From the NCBI GenBank assembly GCA_947588675.1, contig CANPYY010000002.1, forward strand, positions 1 to 64,000: DNA of 64,000 nucleotides, given 5' to 3'. The notes beneath the pieces are model-generated. The model saw only the letters and a program-made list of their open reading frames with translations, did not search any database and was not told where the DNA came from. Within the stretch, counting starts at the first letter, position 1. The number at the start of each line of letters is the position of its first letter. This document shows, one piece after another, positions 6,595 through 15,070 of the stretch. Origin of the DNA: an uncultured Lachnospiraceae bacterium. Lineage in GTDB: Bacteria > Bacillota > Clostridia > Lachnospirales > Lachnospiraceae. The translations under genes were made by a program, and so were the position numbers.

Positions 6595-7482
6595 ATGGAT
6601 ATACGCATACTACAATATTTTCTTGCTGTTGCAAGAGAAGCAAATATAACAAAAGCGGCAGAATCCCTGAATATGACGCAGCCTCCGCTTTCAAGACAGC
6701 TAAAAGAGCTGGAAGACGAGCTTGGAAAACAGCTTTTTATACGCGGCAATCGTAGCATAACTCTGACAGAAGAAGGAATGCTTCTGCGCAAACGCGCTGA
6801 AGAAATCGTGACATTGATGGAAAAAACAAAAACTGAAGTCAGTTCCTTCGGCAAAAATATATGCGGTGAAATCTATATTGGAAGCGGTGAAACCGAAGGA
6901 ATACGCCTGATTGCAAAAACAGCGGAAAAACTCAGGCGGAAATATTCTGACATATCATATCATTTATTCAGTGGCAATGCGGACGATGTAACAGAACGCC
7001 TTGACAAAGGATTATTAGATTTCGGAATCTTAATAGAACCTGCCGATATAAGAAAATACGATTTTATCAAACTTCCGGCAAAGGACAGATGGGGACTGCT
7101 TATGCGGCGCGACCATCCGCTTGCAAAGAAAAACGGAATTAATCCTGAAGATTTGCATGGTCTTCCCCTGATTGCCTCACGCCAGTCCATCGCCCATAAC
7201 GAACTGTCCGGATGGCTTGGTAAACAATATGATTCCCTTCATATTGTTGCGACTTATAATCTTCTTTATAACGCCTCAATCCTGGTAGAAGAAAATATCG
7301 GCTGCGCCTTATGCCTTGACCATATTATACCGGAATACGAAAACAGTCTTCTGTGTTTCCGCCCACTGAAACCGCAGATTGATGTAGGTCTTGATATTGT
7401 ATGGAAGAAATATCAGGTATTTACAAAACCTGCTGCGTTATTCCTTAATATGTTACAGGAAGAAATAAACGCCGAATTGTGA
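6595..7482 (+). CDS. LysR-family transcriptional regulator
   Basis: A 295-residue protein of normal family length. Residues 1-60 form the winged helix-turn-helix (MDIRILQYFLAVAREANITK, MTQPPLSRQLKELE, LGKQLFIR). Residues about 90-295 form the periplasmic-binding-protein-like effector domain (IYIGSGETEGIRLI, LLDFGILIEP, GLLMRRDHPLA). The gene is divergent from the exported reductase and flavodoxin, with two T-N11-A palindromes between them, so it most likely controls that operon and itself in response to a small molecule. The ribosome site is weak (AGGA). The inducer cannot be told from sequence. Confidence 0.93.
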   Translation: MDIRILQYFLAVAREANITKAAESLNMTQPPLSRQLKELEDELGKQLFIRGNRSITLTEEGMLLRKRAEEIVTLMEKTKTEVSSFGKNICGEIYIGSGETEGIRLIAKTAEKLRRKYSDISYHLFSGNADDVTERLDKGLLDFGILIEPADIRKYDFIKLPAKDRWGLLMRRDHPLAKKNGINPEDLHGLPLIASRQSIAHNELSGWLGKQYDSLHIVATYNLLYNASILVEENIGCALCLDHIIPEYENSLLCFRPLKPQIDVGLDIVWKKYQVFTKPAALFLNMLQEEINAEL

Positions 7483-7520
7483 TGTGACATAAAAACTACC
7501 CCAATAATATTTAAAAGTTC

Positions 7521-7561
7521 TTGACATACTATCAATTAACATATATACTATCAATTGATAG
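7521..7561 (+). promoter_or_regulatory. toxin-antitoxin promoter with operator
   Basis: TTGACA (7521-7526), a 17-base spacer and TATACT (7544-7549). The 14 bp palindrome CTATCAATTGATAG (7548-7561) covers the -10 end and start point, and an extra half-site ACTATCAATT lies in the spacer. This is the expected layout for repression by the helix-turn-helix antitoxin. Confidence 0.7.
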
Positions 7562-7580
7562 CATATATGCCGATTTAGGG

Positions 7581-7991
7581 GTGAATAAAATTTTTCTTAG
7601 TACGCAATCAAAGAAAAGAGAAGTCATTGCTTTTCTAAAAGACTTAAAAGAACTCCTGGAGAAAGAAAATTTTAACATAGAACATGACCTTATATTGATT
7701 AAAAAACAGAAACCAAACGATGAAGAACACTCAACAGCCTATACTTTGTTGGATTTGGATTATGACATGTGGGATGTAGCTGAAAGACTCAAAGAATTAA
7801 CTGTTTCCGAATATTCTGAAACTAAGATAGATAAAGATAATTTAGATCCGCCTTTACTTTTTGTTTTTGGGAAAAATATCAATGAAAAACTCATATATAT
7901 AAAATTGAAAATCAAAGAGAACCAGACGAAATACATTTTATGCGTATCATTCCATTACACAGGAAAGTCAATGAAATTTCCTTATACTTAA
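7581..7991 (+). CDS. MqsR-like toxin (putative mRNA interferase)
   Basis: A 136-residue protein if read from GTG 7581. A longer reading from TTG 7521 is excluded because that codon is the -35 hexamer of the promoter and lies upstream of transcription. The ribosome site is poor (AGGGG touching the start), so the start is not certain. The C-terminal half has the pattern LDLDYDMWDVAERLKEL ... LFVFGK ... LIYIKLKIKE ... LCVSFH, which I read as an MqsR/RelE-like fold; MqsR enzymes cut mRNA. It is followed after 24 bases by a YgiT-type zinc finger, helix-turn-helix and DUF4065 antitoxin, which supports toxin function. The family assignment rests on context and a loose pattern rather than strong identity. 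Confidence 0.7.
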   Translation: MNKIFLSTQSKKREVIAFLKDLKELLEKENFNIEHDLILIKKQKPNDEEHSTAYTLLDLDYDMWDVAERLKELTVSEYSETKIDKDNLDPPLLFVFGKNINEKLIYIKLKIKENQTKYILCVSFHYTGKSMKFPYT

Positions 7992-8015
7992 AAGGATTTA
8001 AAAAGGAGGGAAACA

Positions 8016-9059
8016 ATGGGAACCAGCACATTAATCAGAAAAGTCCATATAGCTTGTCCATTATGTAACAAAACACATGAAATTGAAGAAAGAAAACGAT
8101 TTACATCAATTACACTTAAAGGCGATAAGATAACCTATGAAGAAAGGTTTTATTTTTGTGCAAATTCTGACGAAAATGAAAATGAATTTGAAACCGGTTC
8201 CATGGCAAATGAAAATCTTCTTAAAGCAAGGAATGCCTATCGTGTAAAACACGGTCTGCTCACATCTGATGAAATTGTTGCTATAAGGGAGAACTATAGC
8301 CTTTCGCAAGTCGATCTTGCAAGATTACTTGGATGGGGAGAAGCCACAATATCCAGATATGAGAGCAAGTCTATCCAGGATGAAGCATATGATACTATGC
8401 TGCGTTTAATTAAAGACAATCCTTTACAGGCATTAGAACTTTTAAAAAGAAATGCCGCAAAGTTTTCCAACTCAAAACTATTAGAAGTTAAGTCAAAAAT
8501 TGTCGAAAAACTGGATTTTTATGGCAAGGAATATCTGACACGTCAGGCATTTGAAGGTGAATATGCCTGCTTTGAGGAACCATCCGATTCAAATGGTTTT
8601 GTAACATTGAATATTGATAAGATAGAAGCCGTAATATCATATATTGCCGAGCGGGTATCAAATCTTTTTAAAGTAAAATTAATGAAAATGCTTTGGTATG
8701 TAGATGCCCTTTCCTATAAGACAAGCGGATATGCCATAACCGGTATGGTTTATAGGCATAACGATATGGGGGCGCTTCCTGTCGGTCATTATAGTCTTAT
8801 GAATCTGGAAAACCTTAACGTGCATGAAGAAGAAAGCTATAACTACGACTCCATGCTGCATATATATCCTACAAATGATATGAATTATAATGTATTAAGT
8901 AGTGAAGATAAAAAAATATTAGATACTGTAATAAGAAAATTCAAGAACTACAAAGCAAAAGAAATCATTGATTATATGCATGAAGAAAAGGCATATCAGG
9001 AAACAAAATCAGACGAAATAATTCCATTTTCAATGGCAAAGGAAATTAGAGATTTCTAA
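8016..9059 (+). CDS. antitoxin with YgiT-type zinc finger, helix-turn-helix and Panacea (DUF4065/SocA) domain
   Basis: A 347-residue protein with three modules. Residues about 10-60 are an MqsA/YgiT-type zinc-binding region with CPLCNK and a later YFCANS; only three cysteines are seen. Residues about 75-145 are a helix-turn-helix of the Xre type (LSQVDLARLLGWGEATISRYE). Residues about 200-347 are a DUF4065/Panacea domain (FKVKLMKMLWYVDALSYK, YRHNDMGALPVGHYS). AAAGGAGGG precedes the ATG by a good distance. It should neutralise the MqsR-like toxin upstream and repress the shared promoter through the CTATCAATTGATAG palindrome. The Panacea domain is known to pair with many unrelated toxins. Confidence 0.88.
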   Translation: MGTSTLIRKVHIACPLCNKTHEIEERKRFTSITLKGDKITYEERFYFCANSDENENEFETGSMANENLLKARNAYRVKHGLLTSDEIVAIRENYSLSQVDLARLLGWGEATISRYESKSIQDEAYDTMLRLIKDNPLQALELLKRNAAKFSNSKLLEVKSKIVEKLDFYGKEYLTRQAFEGEYACFEEPSDSNGFVTLNIDKIEAVISYIAERVSNLFKVKLMKMLWYVDALSYKTSGYAITGMVYRHNDMGALPVGHYSLMNLENLNVHEEESYNYDSMLHIYPTNDMNYNVLSSEDKKILDTVIRKFKNYKAKEIIDYMHEEKAYQETKSDEIIPFSMAKEIRDF

Positions 9060-9182
9060 AAGTATGTATTCCTGTTTTGACATTAAAGGTACTACAAAAT
9101 GACAGCTATTCATAAAACTGCCATCATTTTCTTACTTGCAAGACTGCGTAAATAAACATGAAACAGACCCTTATCGGACTTT

Positions 9183-9872
9183 TCATCGGCATATACGCCT
9201 GAGCTGCGCCTCATCTGCATCCGGAAGTATCTTCTTAAACTGCTCAATTATACGCGCATATGATTCTTCCGGTGCATATTTATAAACATTATCGGTAAAT
9301 TTTTTTCCAAAAAACTTCTCCGGCGTAGAATACTCTGCTATCCCCCATCCATACCTGTTTCCAAATTTGTCGGAAGAATACCGGAAATCACTGATTATCA
9401 CATAACATTGCTTCTGCAGCCGAGTAATCATCCCATCAAAACCTTTACGCCCGTTTTTTCCATAATTTCCGACCTGTTTCAAAGTCCTTGACAGAATGGG
9501 TTCATTGGCATCAATAAGTTCGTAAAGCTCTTTATCGTAAAATGACGCAAGCCCGTCGTCATACCTCGCATCAAAATCATAACCATCCCGTCTGTAATTT
9601 GCAAAATCAGGAAACCACTCTTTGCTTACATACATGGCTTTATTGCGCAAAAACTTCCCATAGGCACACCCAAGCTGTCGGATAACCGGACCTTTCCATT
9701 CCCATGCGTCCCAAAAACTGTCGCTCCCACCGTACCAGCGCTCAGGCGCAATATGTTCTTCTATGGAAAATCCCTCAATATCATTTTTAAAAAATGGAAC
9801 AAATCCCATTTCCGTAATCAAATCCATCAGCTCCTTCATGGAACTGATAATAAAATCATCTGAAAACGTCAT
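9183..9872 (-). CDS. AlkZ-related protein
   Basis: A 229-residue protein read from ATG 9872, which has TTTGGAGGAAAG ahead of it. It has the conserved run SKEWFPDFANYRRDGYDFDA followed by ARYDDGLASFYDKE and the WEWKGPVIR and AYGKFL motifs of a family usually labelled AlkZ-related, short relatives of the AlkZ/YcaQ winged-helix DNA glycosylases. It is far shorter than true AlkZ (about 400 residues), so glycosylase activity cannot be assumed. It stands alone between the toxin-antitoxin pair and a gene remnant. Confidence 0.7.
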   Translation of the reverse strand: MTFSDDFIISSMKELMDLITEMGFVPFFKNDIEGFSIEEHIAPERWYGGSDSFWDAWEWKGPVIRQLGCAYGKFLRNKAMYVSKEWFPDFANYRRDGYDFDARYDDGLASFYDKELYELIDANEPILSRTLKQVGNYGKNGRKGFDGMITRLQKQCYVIISDFRYSSDKFGNRYGWGIAEYSTPEKFFGKKFTDNVYKYAPEESYARIIEQFKKILPDADEAQLRRICR

Positions 9873-9942
9873 ACTTTCCTCCAAATATTAATACTTTTAC
9901 CTGTAATTTCTTAACATTTCCCACAGCCTGTTTTCATTTTTT

Positions 9943-9971
9943 ATTATAGTATTGACAGTTACGGCTGGCAA
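9943..9971 (-). promoter_or_regulatory. promoter of the AlkZ-related gene
   Basis: On the minus strand TTGCCA (9971-9966), a 17-base spacer and TATAAT (9948-9943), about 70 bases before the start codon. Confidence 0.6.
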
Positions 9972-10150
9972 GCATTTGTTTATTATAGGCTTAGACAAAA
10001 AATAAAGTGCGGCATAATCAAAATTAAACCGGAACTTTACATGGAATCCCCCTGAAAGAATATTAGTTTACGACCGATATGGTCACGTTAAGTTACTCTT
10101 GACAGGCACTTACTACGCCTTATCTGAAAAAACCGAAAATACACAGATTA

Positions 10151-10414
10151 TTAATCAATTTCATTAAGTCCTTTTAAAAACATTTCAATAGATACTGCCC
10201 TGGCTGCCAGCCTGTGCATGGCTTTAAGTTTTATTTCACTGTCCTCCGATTCAATTCTGAACCTGAGCTCATCGGATACGCTGCCAAGGTCTGAAAGCAA
10301 ATCGACTATATACTCTGAACTGATTTCCTTTCTGCCAACTGCAAGTCCCTCTGCTCGTCCGGCAGTCCTTTCATCTCTTAACATTTCTTCTAACAGCATA
10401 TATCTGCTCTCCAA
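10151..10414 (-). pseudogene. C-terminal remnant of an Rpn/PDDEXK-type recombination-promoting nuclease (putative transposase)
   Basis: The frame reads ESRYMLLEEMLRDERTAGRA-EGLAVGR... and ends KGLNEID. This Arg/Glu/Gly-rich tail is typical of the C-terminus of Rpn-family (PDDEXK_2) proteins. The nuclease domain is missing. Just upstream a run of seven A residues separates this frame from another that continues as DNVLKKK, so a frameshift plus a 5' deletion is likely. The frame opens with TTG and no good ribosome site. Recognition rests on composition and style, so the family call is tentative. Confidence 0.45.
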
Positions 10415-10572
10415 TTCCCTGTATTCTTTTTTTCTTCAATACATTATCATCCCCTGTTTCTGATTGGGGAATCCATGTATAAATTCCTTGTACATTTATT
10501 GTAACACATCTTATTGTGTAATGCAAGAAGTTTTTAATATAACATCATTTATTAAAATGGTCAATACTTGAC

Positions 10573-10600
10573 TTAACATACCGGTCTTTTCTGATACAAT
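10573..10600 (+). promoter_or_regulatory. candidate promoter of the sigma factor/ABC operon
   Basis: TTAACA (10573-10578), 16-base spacer, TACAAT (10595-10600), about 90 bases before the sigma factor start. An ECF factor may instead use its own promoter type, which I could not identify. Confidence 0.35.
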
Positions 10601-10691
10601 AGAGTCACAAATATGCTTTTGAAGCTGATATGAAAAAATCCGCACATAAGACGGTATTGATACGTTAAACATTATGAAGGGAGGTTTTTGG

Positions 10692-11153
10692 ATGGATATC
10701 GAACAGCAATATGATAAAATATATCGTTATTGTTATTTCAGGCTGTATGACAGCCATTTAGCTCAGGATATCACACAGGAAACCTTTCTTCGGTTTTTAC
10801 GGCAGGAGCTAAGACCCGACAGCAGTAAAGAATTACCATACTTATACACTATTGCAAAGAATCTGTGCATAGACAGTTTCCGCAAAAAAAATATACTAAA
10901 CTATAAAGATACAACAGAAGAAACTGCATACGATCCAACAGAAGATTGGATAAATAATCTGACTTTGAAATCCGCCATATCAAAACTTATGCCAGAAGAA
11001 CAGGAATTAATCTTTCTTAGATATGTAAATGAGATTTCAATTACTGCCATTTGTAAGATTACGGGATTTTCCAGATTTGCCGTTTACCGCAAGCTTCAAA
11101 AAATATTAAAGCAGTTAAAAACTGAATTAAAGAAGGAGGGATTTTCCAGATGA
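10692..11153 (+). CDS. ECF-type RNA polymerase sigma factor
   Basis: A 153-residue sigma-70 family protein. The sigma-2 region (IYRYCYFRLYDSHLAQDITQ, ETFLRF) and the sigma-4 region (MPEEQELIFLRYVNEISITA, FSRFAVYRKLQ) are present, and regions 1 and 3 are missing as in extracytoplasmic-function factors. GGGAGG lies eight bases before ATG 10692; an in-frame ATG six codons earlier overlaps the ribosome site. The stop codon overlaps the next gene's start (ATGA), so it is translationally coupled to a membrane protein and ABC transporter. No gene for a classical zinc anti-sigma factor is next to it. Confidence 0.9.
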   Translation: MDIEQQYDKIYRYCYFRLYDSHLAQDITQETFLRFLRQELRPDSSKELPYLYTIAKNLCIDSFRKKNILNYKDTTEETAYDPTEDWINNLTLKSAISKLMPEEQELIFLRYVNEISITAICKITGFSRFAVYRKLQKILKQLKTELKKEGFSR

Positions 11154-11869
11154 ATAAGCATATCAAACAGGCTATCCGAAAAGCATTTGAAGCACCTGAG
11201 CAGGACCAGCAAAAAAAAGCAGAGTTTTTAAAAACACTACCACAACCTAAGATAAATATGCGGCAATTCATTGCGGTACAGGCGACTTATTTACGGAAAC
11301 GATCCTTTTTCTTTGCCATACTGCTCCTTTTGCCTGCGCTTGCAGGAGCTTATCTTATCAACAAATATACTTTATGGCTTGTATCTGCCTTTATCCCGTT
11401 TCTCGGACTGTTAGCCGTAACAGAAAACTCCCGCTCCATGGTATATAAAATGAATGAATTTGAAATGTCTGCACGTTTTTCACTGCGAAGCGTAATCCTT
11501 ACGCGAATGGGGATTCTAGGAGCATTCGATATACTCGTTATTTGCTGCCTTATTCCATTGTGCCGTATAGGCAATGATTTTTCGCTGTTTAGGACAGGAC
11601 TTTACATTTTTGTACCATATCTTATGACTGTAGACGCCGGTTTGTGGATAACTCGCCGGTTTCACAGTAAAGAAGCTGTTTATGACTGCATATGCGCTGC
11701 GGTTTTGATAAGCGGAACAGCTACAGGACTACATATTACATCTGATTTTATATACCGGGCTTCCTGCAGCATATGGTGGTTTGCGTTGTCCGTCTTTTTA
11801 ATTGGCAGAATGATATACGAAGCCTATTTCACAATTAAACAAACGGAGGAATTGGCATGGAACTTATAA
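11150..11869 (+). CDS. integral membrane protein of the sigma/ABC operon
   Basis: A 239-residue protein, not assigned to a named family. The first ~45 residues are soluble and basic (AIRKAFEAPEQDQQKKAEFL). About five or six hydrophobic segments follow (FFAILLLLPALAGAYLI, LVSAFIPFLGLLAV, ILGAFDILVICCLIPLC and others). It overlaps the sigma gene by ATGA at its start and the ABC ATPase gene by 13 bases at its end. Its place directly after the sigma factor suggests it may hold that factor at the membrane or act as a third transporter subunit; this is inference from position. Confidence 0.75.
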   Translation: MNKHIKQAIRKAFEAPEQDQQKKAEFLKTLPQPKINMRQFIAVQATYLRKRSFFFAILLLLPALAGAYLINKYTLWLVSAFIPFLGLLAVTENSRSMVYKMNEFEMSARFSLRSVILTRMGILGAFDILVICCLIPLCRIGNDFSLFRTGLYIFVPYLMTVDAGLWITRRFHSKEAVYDCICAAVLISGTATGLHITSDFIYRASCSIWWFALSVFLIGRMIYEAYFTIKQTEELAWNL

Positions 11870-12564
11870 TTGACCGTGTATCAAAACAATACAAAAACAA
11901 TATTGCAGTTGACCGTATCTCAACCAGATTGCAAAAAGGTGTTTACGGACTGCTTGGCGCAAACGGTGCGGGAAAAACAACGCTTATTAGAATGATATGC
12001 GGCATATCAAATCCTACAAGCGGCACAATTTCTTTTGACGGAATTGATGCGGGCAAAGAAAATTACCGTGCCATTTTAGGTTATCTGCCTCAGGATTTCG
12101 GCTATTATCCCGAATTTACAGGAATGGACTTTCTCCTGTACATGGCGGCTCTTAAAGGCATCGGCAAACCGCAGGCAAAGAAAAGGGCGGAAGAACTTCT
12201 TTATCTGACAACTCTGCAGGATGCCGCCAAAAAGAAAATAAAAACCTATTCAGGAGGCATGAAACAGCGTCTGGGGATTGCTCAGGCTCTGCTAAACCAA
12301 CCCAAACTTCTTGTTTTTGATGAACCGACTGCAGGACTTGATCCCAAAGAAAGGGTAAAGTTCCGCAATCTGATTGCGCAGCTCGGAAAGGAAAGCATTG
12401 TACTTATGTCTACACATATAGTATCCGACATTGAACAGATAGCTGATAAAATTTTGATAATTAAAAACGGACAGCTTATATATCAAAACAAATGGGACAA
12501 CAGATACGGCAATTTAGAGGACTTTTATTTAAAACATATTGACGGGGTGACTGAGCATGAATAA
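11857..12564 (+). CDS. ABC transporter ATP-binding protein
   Basis: A 235-residue ATPase of the CcmA/multidrug-export (ABC-2) type. It shows Walker A GANGAGKTT near residue 38, Q-loop YLPQDFG, signature SGGMKQR, Walker B LLVFDEPTAGLD and H-loop STHIVSDIE. It overlaps the membrane protein before it and the permease after it (ATGA-type overlap of eight bases), so the four genes form one operon. It should energise the permease encoded next. The substrate is unknown; antimicrobial peptide or lipid export is usual for this class. Confidence 0.93.
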   Translation: MELIIDRVSKQYKNNIAVDRISTRLQKGVYGLLGANGAGKTTLIRMICGISNPTSGTISFDGIDAGKENYRAILGYLPQDFGYYPEFTGMDFLLYMAALKGIGKPQAKKRAEELLYLTTLQDAAKKKIKTYSGGMKQRLGIAQALLNQPKLLVFDEPTAGLDPKERVKFRNLIAQLGKESIVLMSTHIVSDIEQIADKILIIKNGQLIYQNKWDNRYGNLEDFYLKHIDGVTEHE

Positions 12565-13570
12565 TTTTATTGTTTTATACCGCTATGAGACAAAAAAACT
12601 GTTTAGCAGGAAAATAGTCCGGAGCGCTTTGGTGTTGTGCATAGCTGCCATCATCATTTCACTATGTATTCCTTTCATTGGTTCTTATTATGCGGAAGGC
12701 GAACTGACAGATACGAGCTCAGATATTCAAACCACCAACGTTATCCCGCAGGAACAACCGAACGAAAATGATTCATATACAGAAAGACAATTATGGCTAA
12801 ACTCCATGCGAAAGAATCTTAGGTTGTCCAAAGGTGAAATGGATTTCTGGCAAAAAAGAGAATCACAAATTAAAAAGCCGTTTACATGGAAATACCATAA
12901 AGCATATGACATATTGATTTCATGTTACCAGACCGTAGGTCTGTTGGTAATGTTTTTAATTGCTATATGCCTTTCGGGAACATTTTCAGAAGATCACGCA
13001 CTAAAAACTGATCAGATAATTTTATGCAGCGCATTGGGAAAGACACGGTTATATTGGGTTAAAATAATTGTAGGTGTCAGTTTTTCCGTATTTAGCGCAG
13101 TCCTGTTATCAATTGTTACATTTATAATGGCAATCTGTCTGTACAGCCCAGACGGTTTCCACGCTGCTTTTCAGTTGATATATGCAGGAAATTCAGACCC
13201 TGTCACCTGTGGACAGGCAGTATTAATAGCGTTTGTAAATATGATATTTGCAGCCATTATTACCGGCATATTTGTTATGGTTTTATCGGAGCTGCTGCAT
13301 AGTAATATTGCTACACTGGCAGTCTATGCAGGGCTTCTGGTCACAGCCATGATTGTTTCTGTTCCTGAACAGTACAGGCTGTTGGCGCAGATATGGGACT
13401 GGCTCCCCTGGTGTTTTATTGCTCCGTGGAATGTATTTGGGGATTATACCCTTTCCATAACCGGGTACTATTTTGCACCCTGGCAGATAATGCCGGTTAT
13501 TTATCTTATTGCCGGCATGGCTTGCGCCGGTTTTGGATATCCGCTATATAAGCGGTTCCGGATTTCATAA
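12557..13570 (+). CDS. ABC-2 type transporter permease
   Basis: A 337-residue protein with one N-terminal transmembrane helix (VRSALVLCIAAIIISLCIPF), a large soluble loop of about 85 residues (residues 43-125, Asn/Gln/Glu-rich), then about five helices. This matches the layout of ABC-2 permeases with an extracytoplasmic loop between helices 1 and 2. It is the last gene of the sigma/ABC operon. Confidence 0.85.
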   Translation: MNNFIVLYRYETKKLFSRKIVRSALVLCIAAIIISLCIPFIGSYYAEGELTDTSSDIQTTNVIPQEQPNENDSYTERQLWLNSMRKNLRLSKGEMDFWQKRESQIKKPFTWKYHKAYDILISCYQTVGLLVMFLIAICLSGTFSEDHALKTDQIILCSALGKTRLYWVKIIVGVSFSVFSAVLLSIVTFIMAICLYSPDGFHAAFQLIYAGNSDPVTCGQAVLIAFVNMIFAAIITGIFVMVLSELLHSNIATLAVYAGLLVTAMIVSVPEQYRLLAQIWDWLPWCFIAPWNVFGDYTLSITGYYFAPWQIMPVIYLIAGMACAGFGYPLYKRFRIS

Positions 13571-13602
13571 AGATAAAAAATCAAACATTTTTCCTGTTAC
13601 TC

Positions 13603-13631
13603 TTGATAATATTCAAAACAACTACTACAAT
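13603..13631 (+). promoter_or_regulatory. promoter of the MATE gene
   Basis: TTGATA (13603-13608), a 17-base spacer and TACAAT (13626-13631). Transcription would start near 13638, which supports the downstream ATG at 13665 as the gene start and separates this gene from the ABC operon. Confidence 0.6.
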
Positions 13632-13664
13632 AATTATAAATACCTCATGAAAGAAGATTGTTAT

Positions 13665-15053
13665 ATGAACAATGAAGATAAAATATATCTGTTTGAGCAG
13701 ATGCCGGTATCTAAAGCGGTAACAAAGCTTGCAGTGCCTACAATATTAAGTTCTCTGGTAATGATTATATATAATCTGGCCGACACATTTTTTGTGGGAA
13801 TGATAAATGACCCTGTGCAAAATGCTGCAATTACGCTGGCAGCGCCGGTTTTACTCGCTTTTAATGCTGTAAATAATCTGTTCGGTGTGGGTTCCTCAAG
13901 CATGATGAGCCGCGCCCTCGGAAGCAAACATTATGACACCGTATATAAAAGCTCCTGTCTTGGATTTTATATGAGCCTTCTATGCGGTATTATTTTTTCT
14001 CTTTTATACACCGTATTTAATATACCGCTTCTGCATATGCTTGGAGCTGCACCTGATACAATCTCTCCTACCTCGGATTATCTTTTCTGGACCGTTACAT
14101 GCGGAGCCACGCCCGCAATACTAAATGTGGTGCTTGCATATCTTGTAAGGGCAGAAGGAGCGTCCCTACATGCAAGCATAGGAACTATGAGCGGCTGTAT
14201 TCTGAATATTATACTTGATCCGCTTTTTATACATCATAACTTCCTTGATATGGGTGCGGCAGGCGCGGGTCTTGCCACATTTATATCCAACTGCGCCGCC
14301 TGTATTTATTTCTTTATATACATATTTTTCAAAAAAAATAACACTTTTGTATGTATTAAGCCTTCCTTTATATCCTTTAAAAAACATATCCTAAAAGGTA
14401 TATTTTCCGTAGGAATACCGGCGTCAATACAAAATCTTCTTAATGTAACCGGAATGACCATACTTAACAATCTTGCTTCTTCATATGGTTCCGATGCCGT
14501 AGCAGCAATAGGAATCACCCAGAAAATCAATATGATTCCGACATATATTGTATTTGGTCTTTCACAGGGAATAATGCCTCTCGTAAGCTATAATTATGCC
14601 AGCAGAGATTCTAAGAGAATGAAAAAGGCTTTTATGTTTACAACAAAATTATCAATCTCATTTATAACTGCTATTGCAGTATTTTATTATATAAACTCAG
14701 GTATGCTTACCGGTTTATTCATAAAGAACGATATAATTATAAATTATGGTACAACTATGTTACGCGGATTCTGCCTTGCGCTTCCGTTTTTGTGCATGGA
14801 CTTTCTTGCGGTCGGAGTATTTCAGGCATGTGGTTTTGGAATGTACTCGCTCATATTTGCGCTTCTTAGAAAATGTATACTTGAGATACCGGCAATAATT
14901 ATTTTAGACAGATTATTCCCATTATACGGCCTGAGTTATTCGCAATTCTGCGCCGAACTGATTCTTTCGATTGCCGCTGTCATATTCTTAAAAAGAATAT
15001 TCAAAAAAGCGGATGCCGGGTCTATAGAAAAAATTGAAGGACAAAATTCCTGA
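13665..15053 (+). CDS. MATE family efflux transporter
   Basis: A 462-residue, twelve-helix protein of the MATE family (MepA/DinF side). It begins EQMPVSKAVTKLAVPTILSS and carries IYNLADTFFVGM in helix 1-2 and an internally repeated half starting GIFSVGIPASIQNLLNVTGM. I use ATG 13665 because a promoter at 13603-13631 gives a start point near 13638; the frame is open further upstream into the permease gene, and ATG 13647 is the alternative. These pumps export cationic drugs or metabolites using Na+ or H+. It converges on rpe. Confidence 0.9.
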   Translation: MNNEDKIYLFEQMPVSKAVTKLAVPTILSSLVMIIYNLADTFFVGMINDPVQNAAITLAAPVLLAFNAVNNLFGVGSSSMMSRALGSKHYDTVYKSSCLGFYMSLLCGIIFSLLYTVFNIPLLHMLGAAPDTISPTSDYLFWTVTCGATPAILNVVLAYLVRAEGASLHASIGTMSGCILNIILDPLFIHHNFLDMGAAGAGLATFISNCAACIYFFIYIFFKKNNTFVCIKPSFISFKKHILKGIFSVGIPASIQNLLNVTGMTILNNLASSYGSDAVAAIGITQKINMIPTYIVFGLSQGIMPLVSYNYASRDSKRMKKAFMFTTKLSISFITAIAVFYYINSGMLTGLFIKNDIIINYGTTMLRGFCLALPFLCMDFLAVGVFQACGFGMYSLIFALLRKCILEIPAIIILDRLFPLYGLSYSQFCAELILSIAAVIFLKRIFKKADAGSIEKIEGQNS

Positions 15054-15070
15054 TTTATACAGATTACTCT

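Noticed and set aside
10018..10168. Plus-strand stretch reading WNPPERILVYDRYGHV and on to a stop, about 50 codons
   Set aside because: It looked protein-like, but it has no start codon or ribosome site, is preceded by a stop, and its end is antisense to the Rpn-type remnant. I could not support it as a gene fragment.
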